Numbered from the stretch's first letter, positions 27,440 through 40,130 are shown. The stretch: 64,000 nt of DNA from Enterococcus diestrammenae (GCF_009933255.1 NZ_MAEI01000014.1:1-64000), one strand, 5' to 3'. Made by a program: numbers and translations. The notes: generated by a model from the sequence alone, not told the origin.

Positions 27440-28561
27440 TTAATCAATTGTTACGACTTTTGCTATTTTTTGTAAGTATTCATTCACCACAAAATCCGTC
27501 AAACCACCATAGGTCGCCACACCAGCAGTCTGGCCATGAGCCTTTAAGTAATTATCGTTGACTTGATCTTGCCACTGGGCTACCCGACCATCATACTGCT
27601 GCCAAAATAGCGTGTCAGCTTGCAAGTCTACCTCGACAGAATCAGCCAAGCGCCCCCGCTCCAGTTGATAAGCCGCAGCATCCTGTTGCCGCAAGCGATT
27701 CATAGCATATTGCCAAGCATTTAAGGTCCCGCTGTAAACAAATTCCGCATCCTTTGATTCTCGGCAAGCGAGATAAGCAATAAAATTCGCCTCATCTTCT
27801 GACATGAACCCTTGGAAATGGGCCAGCTCATGACAGGCAGTGAAGGGTAAATTAAATGCAGTCATGGCCTGATTGACGTTGGCTTCCACTGTAAAGGGGC
27901 TATAAATTCCCGTCAACTGTTGATAAGATAACAATCCTGGCCACAATAACGACTTCACTGGTGGATAATCACCTGCCAAGCTTGGATATTCTTCTCCAGC
28001 TGCAGCCATGACTTCGGAAGCTTTTGTTCGATAATCATCAGTTAACACCATCTGGCCATCAGCAGCGCGAGAAACCTTGTCTGTTGCTTGATTGACTTGA
28101 TCTGTCAACCAGTGACAAGTCGCCGCTAGCTCTGTCACAGTATAGTTTTTTTGTGGCATTCTCGCTAGCTTAACAAAAGAACTCCGTTGGTAATTAAGCC
28201 CACATCCCAACGTGTACAATAACAACAAAATACTCCCCGTCAAAAACCATCGGGAAGCCCAACGGAGAAACAGACCCGATTGGTGCTGCTTCCAACGACC
28301 ATAGACCGCCCTCACCAAGCTCACCACCAACAGTATCAAGATGAGATACAGACACAGCTCTGCGATAGAAAACGGCAACCAACCGGTAAACAGCATGACG
28401 AACCTTCGAAAAAATGGATACACAGTCGTGGCATACCATTCCCCACTGCCGGCTACGTGCCGTGACCAACCTATCAGTCCGCTACTCAGCAAAAGGAAGA
28501 TGGTCCCCACAAGCCAGTATGACCAATTTTTTTTGCGGTTGTTGGCTTTCTTTTTTACCAT
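27440..28561 (-). CDS. DUF3810 family membrane metalloprotease-like protein
   Basis: This 373-residue protein has a basic N-terminus, three membrane segments (WLVGTIFLLLSSGLIGW, AELCLYLILILLVVSLVRAV, WFLTGSILLLLYTLGCGL), then an extracellular domain with TACHELAHFQGFMSEDEANF. The HExxH zinc-binding pattern followed by a Glu in EDEANF is characteristic of the family and suggests a zinc peptidase, though no substrate is known. The ATG at 28561 follows GGAGG. It sits between dnaB and purA, an insertion relative to Bacillus. A palindrome at 28629 may control it. Confidence 0.88.
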   Translation of the reverse strand: MVKKKANNRKKNWSYWLVGTIFLLLSSGLIGWSRHVAGSGEWYATTVYPFFRRFVMLFTGWLPFSIAELCLYLILILLVVSLVRAVYGRWKQHQSGLFLRWASRWFLTGSILLLLYTLGCGLNYQRSSFVKLARMPQKNYTVTELAATCHWLTDQVNQATDKVSRAADGQMVLTDDYRTKASEVMAAAGEEYPSLAGDYPPVKSLLWPGLLSYQQLTGIYSPFTVEANVNQAMTAFNLPFTACHELAHFQGFMSEDEANFIAYLACRESKDAEFVYSGTLNAWQYAMNRLRQQDAAAYQLERGRLADSVEVDLQADTLFWQQYDGRVAQWQDQVNDNYLKAHGQTAGVATYGGLTDFVVNEYLQKIAKVVTID

Positions 28562-28589
28562 GCTAACCTCCTCAATCAAAAAAGGAGAA

Positions 28590-28617
28590 ACCACCGATCT
28601 TGAGCATTTTCGGTGGC
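28590..28617 (-). terminator. Hairpin between dnaB and the DUF3810 gene
   Basis: On the minus strand CCACCGA pairs with TCGGTGG and is followed by TTTCTCC and a six-T run. It overlaps the leader of the DUF3810 gene, so it may end the dnaB transcript or attenuate entry into the next gene. Confidence 0.65.
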
Positions 28618-28628
28618 CTCTCTCTTAC

Positions 28629-28646
28629 TTTGTGAAATTTCACAAA
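28629..28646. promoter_or_regulatory. TTTGTGAA palindrome after dnaB
   Basis: TTTGTGAAATTTCACAAA is a perfect 18-bp palindrome between dnaB and the DUF3810 gene and closely matches the palindrome at 22320-22336. Confidence 0.55.
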
Positions 28647-28681
28647 CTCAAACATTCTTATTTCCTCAAGAACAAACATCG

Positions 28682-30067
28682 TTAACCAAACTGCGGCACT
28701 TCATCATCCCGCATAGAAATCGAAGTAAATTTATTGTATTCCTTGATAAACATCAATTCTACCGTACCACGAGCACCACTCCGGTTTTTTTCAATGATGA
28801 CTTCAATGATATTTTCCCGGGTAGGGTCCACGGGTGCTTCATCAGGATCATCGGTTTCCCGTTGGTAGTAGTCATCTCGGTATAAGAAAGCCACGATATC
28901 AGCATCTTGTTCAATAGAGCCGGATTCGCGGATATCACTCATTACTGGTCGTTTATCTTGTCGTTGTTCCACTCCACGGGATAACTGAGACAAAGCGATT
29001 ACCGGGACTTTCAACTCTTTGGCGAGCTTTTTTAATTGCCGTGAGATTTCTGAGACTTCTTGTTGGCGATTTTCTCGTCCAGTCCCTTCAATCAACTGCA
29101 AATAATCGATCATAATCAAGCCAAGGTTGCGTTTTTCCTGAGCCAGCCGACGACATTGGGCTCGAATCTCGGAAACTTTAACTCCCGGCGTATCATTGAT
29201 ATAGATGCTGGCTTTCGACAAGCTACCCATGGCAATCACGAGGTTACTCCACTCTTCGTCGGTAAGTTGCCCTGTCTTCAAGTTGCTGGCATCAATCAAT
29301 CCTTCCGCACACAGCATCCGCTTCACCAATGATTCCGAATCCATTTCCAGACTGAAAATCGCTACTGAAGAATCCGTCTTCGTACCAATATTTTGGGCAA
29401 TATTTAAGGCAAAAGCGGTCTTCCCCACTGCTGGACGGGCCGCTAAAATAATCAATTCCCCAGCTTGTAACCCCGCTGTCATCTTATCCAAGGCTGGATA
29501 GCCGGTTGGAATGCCGGTGATGGTTTCATCGGATTGTGCCAAAAGATCAATATTCTTAAACGTTTGTTGCAACACGTCTTCAATTGCCTGAAAGCCACCA
29601 GTATTACGGTTTTCCGAGACTTCCAAGATCGTCCGCTCCGCATTTTCAACAATGGAAGAGACATCTTCTTCTTGTTGAAAACCACTGGTCACGATTTGAT
29701 TGGCTGCATGAATCAAGGCTCGTAAAACGGATTTATCTTTGACAATCTTGGCGTAAAAAGACAAGCTACCAGCATAAGGGGTAATCTGGCTCAATTCCAC
29801 CAAATAACTAATCCCACCGATGTCTTCCAGTGCGTGATTGGTCTCTAGCTCTGCCTTCAAGGTGACCACATCAATGGCTTCACCACGGTCAAATAACGCC
29901 ACCATCGCCGAAAAAATCAGCTGATGCCGCCGTTGGTAAAAATCCGGTGCTTCAAGGACTTCCATCGCATTATTGATTTCCTCAGGATCAAGGAAAATCG
30001 CCCCTAATACCGCTTGTTCCGCTTGAATATCCTGCGGTGGCATGCGATCTTGCCAAACTTCATCCAT
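28682..30067 (-). CDS. dnaB: Replicative DNA helicase DnaB
   Basis: This helicase of about 461 residues (called DnaC in Bacillus) unwinds the replication fork as a hexamer. The N-terminal domain starts PPQDIQAEQAVLGAIFLD; the RecA-like core has LAARPAVGKTAFALNIA (Walker A), LIMIDYLQLIEG (Walker B) and the late motif KNRSGARGTVEL. The second ATG (30067) is preferred because GGAGG lies 8 nt upstream, versus 2 nt for the first. Gene order rplI-dnaB-purA supports the call. Confidence 0.96.
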   Translation of the reverse strand: MDEVWQDRMPPQDIQAEQAVLGAIFLDPEEINNAMEVLEAPDFYQRRHQLIFSAMVALFDRGEAIDVVTLKAELETNHALEDIGGISYLVELSQITPYAGSLSFYAKIVKDKSVLRALIHAANQIVTSGFQQEEDVSSIVENAERTILEVSENRNTGGFQAIEDVLQQTFKNIDLLAQSDETITGIPTGYPALDKMTAGLQAGELIILAARPAVGKTAFALNIAQNIGTKTDSSVAIFSLEMDSESLVKRMLCAEGLIDASNLKTGQLTDEEWSNLVIAMGSLSKASIYINDTPGVKVSEIRAQCRRLAQEKRNLGLIMIDYLQLIEGTGRENRQQEVSEISRQLKKLAKELKVPVIALSQLSRGVEQRQDKRPVMSDIRESGSIEQDADIVAFLYRDDYYQRETDDPDEAPVDPTRENIIEVIIEKNRSGARGTVELMFIKEYNKFTSISMRDDEVPQFG

Positions 30068-30073
30068 GGTCAT

Positions 30074-30399
30074 TGCCTCCTAATCATCTCCTTATTCTAC
30101 AAGAATCTCACGGCAAATACAAACCTAGATGGTCCCTGGATTAGTTAAGAATCTACAAAGATAACAGAAGTTACTGCTATCTTTTACCCGTCAGTTATTT
30201 TAAATAACAGTCTTCTAAACCTGTCTTTTTTAGAGGCTATACTCGTTTCAAATTGACTCTTCTTCAACCATTTATAAGAAGAATAGCCTATGAAAAGTCA
30301 CCAACCCGTGAGTAAAAATTCTGAAAACGCCAAAACACCGCCTCCTGAGATGGGAGACAGTGCCTAATCTAATCGGTTTTTCTTCGCTAAAAGCTAGCC
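30074..30399. other. Intergenic region between rplI and dnaB
   Basis: No open reading frame is supported. It holds two AT-rich hairpins, AAAGATAACAG/CTGCTATCTTT near 30157-30184 and GTTATT/AATAAC near 30193-30208, plus the rplI terminator. Confidence 0.5.
30331..30368 (-). terminator. Intrinsic terminator after rplI
   Basis: On the minus strand CACTGTCTCC pairs with GGAGGCGGTG (two wobbles) and is followed by TTTT. Confidence 0.7.
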
Positions 30400-30852
30400 T
30401 TACTCAGCCACTACATGGACATTGAGGACAGCCGTTACGTCCGTATGCAATTTTGCAGGGACTTTCGTAAACCCAAGCGTCCGAATAGGATTTGGCAAAT
30501 CTAGCTTGCGTTTGTCGATTTTCACGCCGTATTGCTTTTGCAAGGCATCAGCAATCTGTTTAGAAGGAATCGAGCCAAACAAGCGACTATCTTCCCCCGC
30601 TTTAGCTTTTAGTTCCACCACGGTATCTTCTTTTTCTAGGATTGCTTTCAATTCTTGGGCTTCTTTTAGAATTTCTGCTTCATGTTTTTCTTGCGCTTTT
30701 TTCTGCCCCTTCAAAATTGCCACATTTTCCTTATTGGCTTCTTTTGCTAAGTTATTTTTTAGTAAAAAGTTTTGAGCATAGCCAGTTGGTACTTCTTTGA
30801 CTTCACCTTTTTTACCTTTGCCTTTAACATCTTGTAAAAAAATTACTTTCAT
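30400..30852 (-). CDS. rplI: Ribosomal protein bL9
   Basis: This 150-residue large-subunit protein has the classic N-terminal globular domain ([31 protein letters not shown]), a long connecting helix ([20 protein letters not shown]) and a C-terminal domain ([17 protein letters not shown]). Its ATG overlaps the gdpP TGA (ATGA), so it is translationally coupled to gdpP, as in other Firmicutes. Confidence 0.98.
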   Translation of the reverse strand: MKVIFLQDVKGKGKKGEVKEVPTGYAQNFLLKNNLAKEANKENVAILKGQKKAQEKHEAEILKEAQELKAILEKEDTVVELKAKAGEDSRLFGSIPSKQIADALQKQYGVKIDKRKLDLPNPIRTLGFTKVPAKLHTDVTAVLNVHVVAE

Positions 30853-32804
30853 GTTGTAGCCCCCTCTTGTTTTAACACACTCTGTAGTTCATTATAAAGC
30901 ATCTCTTTGACTTCGTGTAGTGTTTTATCCTTGATTTGGGTTGCCGCGTTGGTGAAGTGTCCACCCCCACCCATGGCCTCCATAACCAGCTGTACGTTGA
31001 TTTTACCACTACTACGGGCACTGATCGCTACTAGCTGGTCGCTGCGCTCAGTGAGGACGAAAGAGGCTTCTACGCCATTCATAGATAACAAGGTATCAGC
31101 TGTTTTTGCCGCTGTAACATTGTTGTAGGCTTTTCCTTCATCGCCGCAAGCAATTACTATATCTGGTGTGACAAACTCACTCTTAGCAACCAACTCACTA
31201 ATCTCTAAGAAGGATGTTAAATCCGAACTCAGTAAATATTGGATCAAATCCGTATTGGCACCACTTGCTTTTAAATAACTAGAAATATCAAACGTTCGCG
31301 GACTAGTTCGTACCACATAATTCTTCGTATCCACAAAAATACCCGCCAACAGCAAACTTGCCGTAAATTTATCCAATCTTTTGCTCGCATTGCTTTCATA
31401 TTGAATCAACTCAGCCACCAATTCAGAAGCAGAAGAGGCGGAGGATTCAATATAGGTTAGTAATGGCTTAGAAGGAAATTCTTCCCCTCGCCGATGATGA
31501 TCGATAATGGCTACCTGTTCAAACTTATCATACAGCTCTTGAGAAATCGACATGGAGGGTTTGTGGTAATCCACCATCACCAAGAGGCTGCCTGGTTTCA
31601 CCATTGTCATCGCCGTTTCAACAGTAATCAATTTATCTTCCAGCTCAGGGTGCTTATGAATTTCTTCCAAACAGCGCTCAACATCAGGAATCAACTCTTT
31701 TTCATTGATAATGACAAAACTTTCTTTTCCTTGGAAATCGGCTAGACAAGAGACACCAAATGCCGAACCGATAGCATCCATATCCGGATAACGATGTCCC
31801 ATAACAAAGATTTGTGGCGTTTCTTGGAAGATTTTTTTCAAAGCGGTGCTCATCGCTCGTGACCGCACCCGTGTCCGCTTGGCTGTACTAGTCGTGGTTC
31901 CACCATAGAACTTGGGTTTAGCGGCCTCAGAGACGTCCTTAAGCACTACCTGATCGCCCCCACGTACCAAGGCGATATCCAGATTGCTCTGGGCAGTGTC
32001 CCCGATTTTTTCTAACTTATCTTCTCCATAGGCGATTCCCATACTGATTGTCATTGGGAAGTTCTGATCTTCAGCTGCTTTTCGTAGCCGTTCCACGATG
32101 GAGAATTTGTCCTTTTCCATCCGGATGATATCTTCGAGTCGAGCAGTAAAGAAAAAGCGCTCAGCATTTAATCGTTTATAATAAACCTCGTATTCATCAC
32201 ACCAATCAGAAATGAAGGTAGTCACAAAAGAATTAAGATAGGAAACTTCTTTATCATCCTTCTGATCGATTAAATCGTCGTAATTATCTATCGAGATAAA
32301 ACCAATCGCCGCCTGTTGATCTTGCTGGCGTTGGATAGCCGCGACTTCTTGAGAAATATTCTCAATGAAAATAATTCCCTTATCAAAATCGATACGATAC
32401 CGGAGATTCTCTTTTCCGAGGTTCACTTCACCCGTCGCCGAATGGGCTTTAATAGCGGGAACTAGTTGTTTTTCCCATAACGCAGCACCATATTTTTCTT
32501 GCAGCAAAATCGCTTTTTCATTTAGCCAAGTAATATTGTATTGATCATCAAATAGATATAAAGGAAAAGGAGATTCCTTGGATAAGTACTCAGAGTTTTC
32601 TTCCGCAAGATTAGCAGCTTGACTGATTTTTTCTTGCTCACTTAACTCTAAGAAGTGCCGCACTTCTACATATAAGCGATAGATGCATAAAGAAGCCAGC
32701 AGCGCCAAAACTGCTAAAAACCAGCGCCATGGGATCAGCAAGATACACAGCACTTGAATCACAGTAATCAGTACTAATAGTTTTACAAAACGATTACGAT
32801 CCAT
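30849..32804 (-). CDS. gdpP: Cyclic-di-AMP phosphodiesterase GdpP
   Basis: This 651-residue membrane protein breaks down c-di-AMP. Two N-terminal membrane helices ([20 protein letters not shown] and a second) are followed by a PAS domain, a degenerate GGDEF domain ([28 protein letters not shown]) and DHH/DHHA1 catalytic domains with [28 protein letters not shown] and the terminal [10 protein letters not shown]. All metal-binding motifs are intact. GdpP affects cell-wall stress tolerance and beta-lactam response in Firmicutes. A TGT-TAAAAT extended -10 at 32940-32945 may be its promoter. Confidence 0.96.
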   Translation of the reverse strand: MDRNRFVKLLVLITVIQVLCILLIPWRWFLAVLALLASLCIYRLYVEVRHFLELSEQEKISQAANLAEENSEYLSKESPFPLYLFDDQYNITWLNEKAILLQEKYGAALWEKQLVPAIKAHSATGEVNLGKENLRYRIDFDKGIIFIENISQEVAAIQRQQDQQAAIGFISIDNYDDLIDQKDDKEVSYLNSFVTTFISDWCDEYEVYYKRLNAERFFFTARLEDIIRMEKDKFSIVERLRKAAEDQNFPMTISMGIAYGEDKLEKIGDTAQSNLDIALVRGGDQVVLKDVSEAAKPKFYGGTTTSTAKRTRVRSRAMSTALKKIFQETPQIFVMGHRYPDMDAIGSAFGVSCLADFQGKESFVIINEKELIPDVERCLEEIHKHPELEDKLITVETAMTMVKPGSLLVMVDYHKPSMSISQELYDKFEQVAIIDHHRRGEEFPSKPLLTYIESSASSASELVAELIQYESNASKRLDKFTASLLLAGIFVDTKNYVVRTSPRTFDISSYLKASGANTDLIQYLLSSDLTSFLEISELVAKSEFVTPDIVIACGDEGKAYNNVTAAKTADTLLSMNGVEASFVLTERSDQLVAISARSSGKINVQLVMEAMGGGGHFTNAATQIKDKTLHEVKEMLYNELQSVLKQEGATT

Positions 32805-33124
32805 TCTTTACTCCTTTCTTTCACGATTAAGTTACCAACTTGTTTGCATCCTCGCTTTGCATTGGACATGCGAAGAAGCCGATACGAGCTAGTAACAGTT
32901 CGCATAAATAGGATTATCTAAAAAAGCATCATCGCTATTATTTTAACATAAAGCCCGTCATTCTGCGATATAGAGCCGTTTCTACCAGTATGATTGGCAA
33001 GTCTAAATAAACGTATTCCCTTTTTGAGAATTACGGCAGAATCAAACTCTGGATAGCGCTTTATCATAAGTCGATTTCTTCTTAATTTCACGGATAGCTA
33101 GTTTATAAAACTCGATTCACAAAA

Positions 33125-33140
33125 AGTTCCACGTGAAACT
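33125..33140. promoter_or_regulatory. parS-like site 2
   Basis: AGTTCCACGTGAAACT matches the parS consensus at 14 of 16 positions, with the central CACGTG and flanking TTC/GAAAC intact. Confidence 0.75.
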
Positions 33141-33167
33141 TTTTTATTGTCAAGAGATCATTTTTTC

Positions 33168-33225
33168 ATGATCCTACAAATCAAAAAGGCTAATACCAAG
33201 CCAATCATTTTATTTGTAGGATCAT
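33168..33225. repeat. 14-bp perfect inverted repeat beside parS site 2
   Basis: ATGATCCTACAAAT (33168-33181) and ATTTGTAGGATCAT (33212-33225) flank 30 bp. It has no T-run at either end, so it is not a typical terminator, and it is separate from the rpsR terminator at 33334. Confidence 0.7.
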
Positions 33226-33333
33226 CATATCTCAGCTGATTTCCCATTCTAAGCAAATCAACAAGCTTACAACCTGACCTTCTTTGAAATAACTCACCCT
33301 ACCCTAATCCTCCTAATAATGGCTCTGAAAAAG

Positions 33334-33375
33334 CTAAAAAACCTCTCAACGACCGCTGAAAGTCATTGAGAGGTT
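33334..33375 (-). terminator. Terminator of the rpsF-ssb-rpsR operon
   Basis: On the minus strand AACCTCTCAATGAC pairs with GTCGTTGAGAGGTT and runs into TTTTTT, 13 bp past the rpsR stop. Confidence 0.92.
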
Positions 33376-33387
33376 TCATCAAGTATC

Positions 33388-33624
33388 TTATTCTTCGCCT
33401 ACGAATGGTAACAAGCCCATGATACGTGCTCGTTTGATAGCGATAGTCAATTTACGTTGGTTTTTCGCACCAGTCCCAGTCACACGACGTGGCAAGATTT
33501 TGCCTCGTTCGCTGATGAAACGTTTAAGCAATTCAACATCTTTGTAATCGATGTGTTCGATGTGGTTAGCTGCGATATAGTCAACTTTACGACGTTTACG
33601 TCCGCCTCTACGTTGTTGTGCCAT
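33388..33624 (-). CDS. rpsR: Ribosomal protein bS18
   Basis: This 78-residue small-subunit protein reads [51 protein letters not shown] and is full length. It is the last gene of rpsF-ssb-rpsR and pairs with bS6 on the ribosome platform. Confidence 0.98.
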   Translation of the reverse strand: MAQQRRGGRKRRKVDYIAANHIEHIDYKDVELLKRFISERGKILPRRVTGTGAKNQRKLTIAIKRARIMGLLPFVGEE

Positions 33625-33651
33625 TTAAATTCCCTCCTGTCAATTTACCCA

Positions 33652-34212
33652 TTAAAATGGGAGATCATCGTCGGAAATGTCGATAGACGTCCCGGAATTG
33701 CTGAATGGATCAGCAGTATCACGGTCGAAATTCGGCATCCCATTGAATGGTTGAGAAGTTTTGTTTTGATTTTGATCGAATGAGTTATTGTTGCTTGAGC
33801 TTTGTTGGCCACCACTGTAACTATTGGTTGAACCAAAGTTACTAGAATTGTTGTTGTAACTACCACCAGCTTGTTGACGTTGTTCAGACTGTTGTCTTGA
33901 CTCCAACAATTGGAAGTTATCCGCTACGACTTCTGTGACATATACTCGTTGACCTTGTTGATTTTCATAATTACGTGTTTGGATACGTCCAGTAATACCT
34001 AGCAAAGTACCTTTTTTAGCATAGTTTGCCATAGTTTCTGCTGGTTTACGCCAAATGACGCAATTGATGAAATCTGCTTCCCGATCACCATTTTGATTGG
34101 TAAAGTTACGATTTACCGCCAAAGTGAATGTTGCTACTGCAGCTCCACTGGTGGTATAACGCAATTCAGGATCCTTGGTCAAGCGACCGACTAAAACGAC
34201 ATTGTTAATCAA
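33652..34212 (-). CDS. ssb: Single-stranded DNA-binding protein
   Basis: This 186-residue protein protects single-stranded DNA and recruits repair and replication partners. The OB fold covers about the first 110 residues ([29 protein letters not shown]). A long Asn/Ser/Gln-rich linker follows, and the acidic tip DISDDDLPF is the partner-binding motif. It lies between rpsF and rpsR, the conserved arrangement of the housekeeping copy. Confidence 0.97.
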   Translation of the reverse strand: MINNVVLVGRLTKDPELRYTTSGAAVATFTLAVNRNFTNQNGDREADFINCVIWRKPAETMANYAKKGTLLGITGRIQTRNYENQQGQRVYVTEVVADNFQLLESRQQSEQRQQAGGSYNNNSSNFGSTNSYSGGQQSSSNNNSFDQNQNKTSQPFNGMPNFDRDTADPFSNSGTSIDISDDDLPF

Positions 34213-34242
34213 AAGTCCACGCTCCTCTCCTCATCGTTAAAA

Positions 34243-34258
34243 TGTTTCACGTGAAACA
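34243..34258. promoter_or_regulatory. parS site 3 (perfect)
   Basis: TGTTTCACGTGAAACA is a perfect 16-bp palindrome and the full parS consensus. It lies inside the rpsF-ssb operon, in the 58-bp gap between the two genes. Confidence 0.95.
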
Positions 34259-34270
34259 AAATCAGATGAA

Positions 34271-34570
34271 TTATACTTCTTCTTTAACAATCATGTGACG
34301 AAGAATATCGTCGTTGATTTTTGCCAAACGGTCAAATTCGTTGATCGCTGCAGCAGTTGATGGAGAAGTAACTTTAACGATGTGGTAGATACCTTCACGG
34401 AATCCGTTCATTTCGTACGCTAAGCGGCGTTTTTCCCAATCTTTTGATTCAACGACTTCAGCACCGTTGTCTTTCAAGATTGAATCGAAACGTTCGATCA
34501 AAGCAGCTTTTGCTTCCTCATCAATGTTTGGACGAATAATGTATGTGATTTCATACTTCGCGTTTTCCAT
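34271..34570 (-). CDS. rpsF: Ribosomal protein bS6
   Basis: This 99-residue protein reads [23 protein letters not shown] and ends with [14 protein letters not shown], full length for bS6. It forms a heterodimer with bS18 on the 30S platform. The leader (34571-34650) contains a small hairpin (CTCAG/CTGAG), and in Firmicutes S6:S18 is known to bind the rpsF leader for autoregulation; whether this leader does so is inference. The start follows AGGGAGG. Confidence 0.98.
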   Translation of the reverse strand: MENAKYEITYIIRPNIDEEAKAALIERFDSILKDNGAEVVESKDWEKRRLAYEMNGFREGIYHIVKVTSPSTAAAINEFDRLAKINDDILRHMIVKEEV

Positions 34571-34654
34571 TGATTTTCACCTCCCTATGGACTTTGGCCC
34601 TCAGCTTTTCTGAGAGCAGAGAGAGCTGTCTTTTCAGACTACTCACAAAGTAAA

Positions 34655-34683
34655 AGTATACAGGAAATCTTCTAGTAAAGCAA
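34655..34683 (-). promoter_or_regulatory. Promoter of the rpsF operon
   Basis: On the minus strand TTGCTT (34678-34683) and TATACT (34655-34660) are separated by 17 bp. The leader to rpsF is about 75 nt. Confidence 0.75.
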
Positions 34684-34699
34684 GTTTTTTATTCGTAAT

Positions 34700-35460
34700 G
34701 CTTGTTTTTACTCTTTTTGAAATTGACAGGAGGGAGCATCTCAACCATCCTGACCCCTCCATGGGAAAGTACGCAAAACGGATGAAAGTAGGAGGCAAGA
34801 TATAAAAAATAGCCAGGTTGGGGTTGCGCCTAATAAATGAGAATCACGCCCTAGGATTTGAATAAACTAAGGAAGACAAAGTAAGCTTCTGAGCATCAAC
34901 GGTAACTAGTGGAAATCCACCGTTTTATGCCCCCTCCTGCGATTTTAGCTAAAAAAGGCAATGAAGGTACCTGCCATCAGTAAACATCGGTCAGCGGCTA
35001 TTCTACGCCCCTATTTCTCCCACTCATAGCGTTAGCCATATTTCCCAAAAAGCCCCGGCTATTTTTCCACAGTGGATAACTTTTTGCTTAAGAACAACAC
35101 TTTTAAGTTTTCCACAAATCAGCAAATTTCCCTCAGAAAATTTGCTTTAGGATTTATCCACAATGACCAGAGACTAAAAAAATCAGGGTGAACTTACTTC
35201 TAGAGAAATACTTGGATTGTAGTGGAACCGATAAATACCAAGGAAAGAACCATTAACATTTTGCTAGAGCAGTTTAACAAATCGCTACTCAGAACCGAAC
35301 TATAGGTAAAAAAGTTTCTTTGCCCTCGGACATCTTTCACACGACAACCCATTTCCTATAGAGCTAATTTTCACCTTCTTCGTGACATCAATTTGACAGC
35401 ATGATATGCCACTTAGTTCCTGATACAGCAGCCTTTTTGGACTTATTTTATAAGTTCAAG
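34700..35460. other. Long intergenic region between rpsF and gyrA with DnaA-box-like sites
   Basis: No gene is supported in about 760 bp. DnaA-box-like 9-mers lie at 35063-35071 (TTTTCCACA), 35071-35079 (TTATCCACT on the minus strand), 35108-35116 (TTTTCCACA) and 35154-35162 (perfect TTATCCACA). AAAATAGCC near 34808 and GGCTATTTT near 35057 form distant inverted ends. Confidence 0.6.
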
Positions 35461-35464
35461 GTAT

Positions 35465-35496
35465 TAAAAAGCCTGCACTAGTTTCCCAGTGCAGGT
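35465..35496 (-). terminator. Intrinsic terminator after gyrA
   Basis: On the minus strand CCTGCACT pairs with AGTGCAGG around an 8-nt loop and is followed by CTTTTT. Confidence 0.9.
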
Positions 35497-35514
35497 GAGT
35501 GAGCTTGCTTTCAA

Positions 35515-38034
35515 TTATTCTTCAGTTGTTTCTGGTACTTCAGTCGTATCTGTTGGTTCCAGAGTACTAGTCGCTTCAGTTATTTCAGTCGCTTCCGCTT
35601 CTTCAGCTTCTGGTTCAATGACTGCCATGGTCACGACTTTGGCCTCGTCTTCCATTCGCATCAAGCGAACCCCAAGAGTTGCTCGACCCGTCTGAGATAC
35701 ACCATCTACGTTGAATCGGATGATAACCCCTTTATCAGTGATGACCATGATATCTTCTGTCCCATCCACGGTGGTCAAGCCAGCCAATGGACCATTTTTC
35801 GGTGTGATATTGGCGGTCTTAATCCCTTTACCGCCACGACCTTTGATTGGATATTCTGTGCCTGCAGTGCGTTTCCCATAGCCGTTTTCGGTGATGACCA
35901 AGACTTCTTTATCATCAGTCAGTGGTGCCACCCCGACGACATAATCTTCGTCACGTAAGCGAATCCCGCGGACCCCTGCGGCAGTACGTCCCATGTCCCG
36001 CACAGCTGCTTCTTTAAAGGTGACGGAATAACCACCATGAGTCCCGATGATAATCGTAGAATCACCAGCTGTTTCAAGAACACTGACCAATTCATCCCCG
36101 TCCTTCAAACCGATTGCAATCAAACCGTTGCTACGGATGTTAGAGAAGGCCTCCACTGAAGTCCGTTTGACGATCCCTAAGCGAGTGGTGAAGAAGAGGT
36201 AACGACCAGATTCTGGACCCCCATTAACGGCGATAATCGTTTGGATACTTTCAGCTGAATCAATCCCTAACAAGTTAATGACAGGAATTCCCTTAGCAGC
36301 CCGACCGTATTCCGGAATTTCGTAGCCTTTCGCTTTGTATACTTTCCCCATATTGGTAAAGAAGAGGAGCGTATCGTGGGTAGAACAAGATACTAGCGTC
36401 TTCACGAAGTCTTCATCGTGAACCCCCATTCCTTGGACCCCACGACCACCACGGCGTTGAGCTCGGAACTCAGAGTTTGAGACCCGTTTGATGTAGCCAT
36501 TGTTGGTCAATGTGATGACGACTTCATCTTCTTCAATCAAGTCTTCATCTTCCAAACTCAAGACTTCACCGACCAACAGCTCTGTCCGACGATCGTCGCC
36601 AAATCGATTGGCTACGTCTTTTAGTTCCGTAATGATGATTTCTCGTACTCGTTCTGGACGAGCCAGGATATCTTTCAAGTCTTCAATCAGTTTCAAGAGT
36701 TCTTGGTATTCATTTTCGATCTTATCCCGTTCCAAACCGGTTAGACGACGCAAACGCATGTCCAAAATAGCTTGAGCTTGGCGATCAGAAAGCTTGAAAC
36801 GCTCCATCATGGTGTTCTTGGCTTCATCGTCCGTCTTAGAACCTCGAATGATGGCGATGATTTCGTCAATATGATCTAAAGCAATCCGTAAGCCTTCCAA
36901 AATATGAGCCCGTGCTTCGGCTTTATCTTTATCAAATTGAGTACGACGGGTGACGACTTCTTCTTGGTGTTCCACATAGTTAACCAAGATTTCCTTCAAG
37001 CTGAGAATCTTCGGCACACCTTTTTCGATGGCCAACATATTAAAGCCAAAAGAAGATTGCAAAGCAGTCATTTTATATAAGTTATTTAAAATAACAGAGG
37101 CGCTAACATCGCGACGCACATCGATGACAATCCGCATACCTTCCCGGCTAGATTCATCTCGTAAATCGGTGATACCTTCGATTCGTTTGTCCCGGTGAAG
37201 CTCCGAAATCCGTTCAATCAGTTTGGCTTTGTTCACCATATAAGGCAATTCCGTAACCAAAATCCGTTCTTTACCGTTAGGCATTTCCGTGATTTCCACT
37301 TTTGCCCGAACTGTAATCGAACCTTTCCCAGTTTCATAAGCACGACGGATGCCAGATTTACCCATCACCAAACCACCAGTAGGGAAGTCAGGACCAGGCA
37401 AAACTTCCATCAATTCATTGGTAGTGACATCAGGATTTTCCATCAACAATTCGATGGCAGCAGTAACTTCTCGCAAGTTATGAGGAGGGATATTGGTAGC
37501 CATCCCCACGGCAATCCCAGTCGTCCCATTCACTAGGAGGTTGGGAAAGCGGGCTGGTAAAACTTCTGGTTCTTTTTCGGTATCGTCATAGTTACTGATA
37601 AAATCAACGGTATTTTTATTGATATCCCGTAGCATTTCCATCGCCAGTTTGCTCATCCGGGCTTCGGTATACCGCATCGCTGCGGCTCCGTCACCATCCA
37701 CAGAACCAAAGTTACCGTGGCCGTCGACTAGCATGTAACGATAGCTAAAGGTTTGCGCCATCCGAACCATTGATTCGTAAATGGCACTGTCACCATGGGG
37801 GTGGTATTTCCCCATGACATCCCCGACGATTCTGGCAGATTTTTTATGGGGTTTATCCGGGGTTACCCCCAATTCGTTCATCCCGTATAAAATACGGCGA
37901 TGTACAGGTTTCAACCCATCTCGGACATCCGGCAAAGCCCGTGCCACGATAACACTCATGGCATAGTCGATGAAGGAGGTCTTCATTTCACTGGTTAGGT
38001 TGACATTTTGGATATTCTCTTGATGATCTTCCAC
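35515..38034 (-). CDS. gyrA: DNA gyrase subunit A
   Basis: This 839-residue subunit cuts and rejoins DNA during supercoiling. The N-terminal breakage-reunion domain has [22 protein letters not shown], which includes the quinolone-region Ser and Glu in their usual susceptible state, and [11 protein letters not shown] after the catalytic Tyr. The C-terminal domain has beta-pinwheel repeats, including the GyrA box [11 protein letters not shown]. The last 25 residues are acidic/Thr-rich (TEVPETTEE). The GTG start is 13 bp beyond an AGGAGGA site. It follows gyrB by 16 bp. Confidence 0.97.
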   Translation of the reverse strand: MEDHQENIQNVNLTSEMKTSFIDYAMSVIVARALPDVRDGLKPVHRRILYGMNELGVTPDKPHKKSARIVGDVMGKYHPHGDSAIYESMVRMAQTFSYRYMLVDGHGNFGSVDGDGAAAMRYTEARMSKLAMEMLRDINKNTVDFISNYDDTEKEPEVLPARFPNLLVNGTTGIAVGMATNIPPHNLREVTAAIELLMENPDVTTNELMEVLPGPDFPTGGLVMGKSGIRRAYETGKGSITVRAKVEITEMPNGKERILVTELPYMVNKAKLIERISELHRDKRIEGITDLRDESSREGMRIVIDVRRDVSASVILNNLYKMTALQSSFGFNMLAIEKGVPKILSLKEILVNYVEHQEEVVTRRTQFDKDKAEARAHILEGLRIALDHIDEIIAIIRGSKTDDEAKNTMMERFKLSDRQAQAILDMRLRRLTGLERDKIENEYQELLKLIEDLKDILARPERVREIIITELKDVANRFGDDRRTELLVGEVLSLEDEDLIEEDEVVITLTNNGYIKRVSNSEFRAQRRGGRGVQGMGVHDEDFVKTLVSCSTHDTLLFFTNMGKVYKAKGYEIPEYGRAAKGIPVINLLGIDSAESIQTIIAVNGGPESGRYLFFTTRLGIVKRTSVEAFSNIRSNGLIAIGLKDGDELVSVLETAGDSTIIIGTHGGYSVTFKEAAVRDMGRTAAGVRGIRLRDEDYVVGVAPLTDDKEVLVITENGYGKRTAGTEYPIKGRGGKGIKTANITPKNGPLAGLTTVDGTEDIMVITDKGVIIRFNVDGVSQTGRATLGVRLMRMEDEAKVVTMAVIEPEAEEAEATEITEATSTLEPTDTTEVPETTEE

Positions 38035-38050
38035 AGTTTATTCTTCCTCC

Positions 38051-40000
<1,950 letters not shown>

Positions 40001-40130
40001 TTAACGAAAAACTCCTTTCAATCCAAGGTTTAATAGTCAACGTCTCTCGTGACTCTAAACCATCTATACATTGCAAACGAGTAGTGGCCCTAAGCGTTGA
40101 CCACCCTCCTATTTCACGTTTTTATCCGAC

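Larger units (their letters stand above)
32805..33340. other. Intergenic region upstream of gdpP
   Basis: No gene is supported. The region contains a possible gdpP promoter (32940-32948), a parS-like site (33125-33140), and a long perfect inverted repeat (33168-33225). Confidence 0.55.

Noticed and set aside
32820..32935. Further copy of the dispersed repeat upstream of gdpP
   Set aside because: Only scattered short similarities were found, without the AGTTCGAT/ATCGAACT closing stem.
34808..35066. Mobile-element reading of AAAATAGCC...GGCTATTTT ends
   Set aside because: Arms are short and AT-rich, no target duplication or transposase is seen, and the region includes DnaA boxes.
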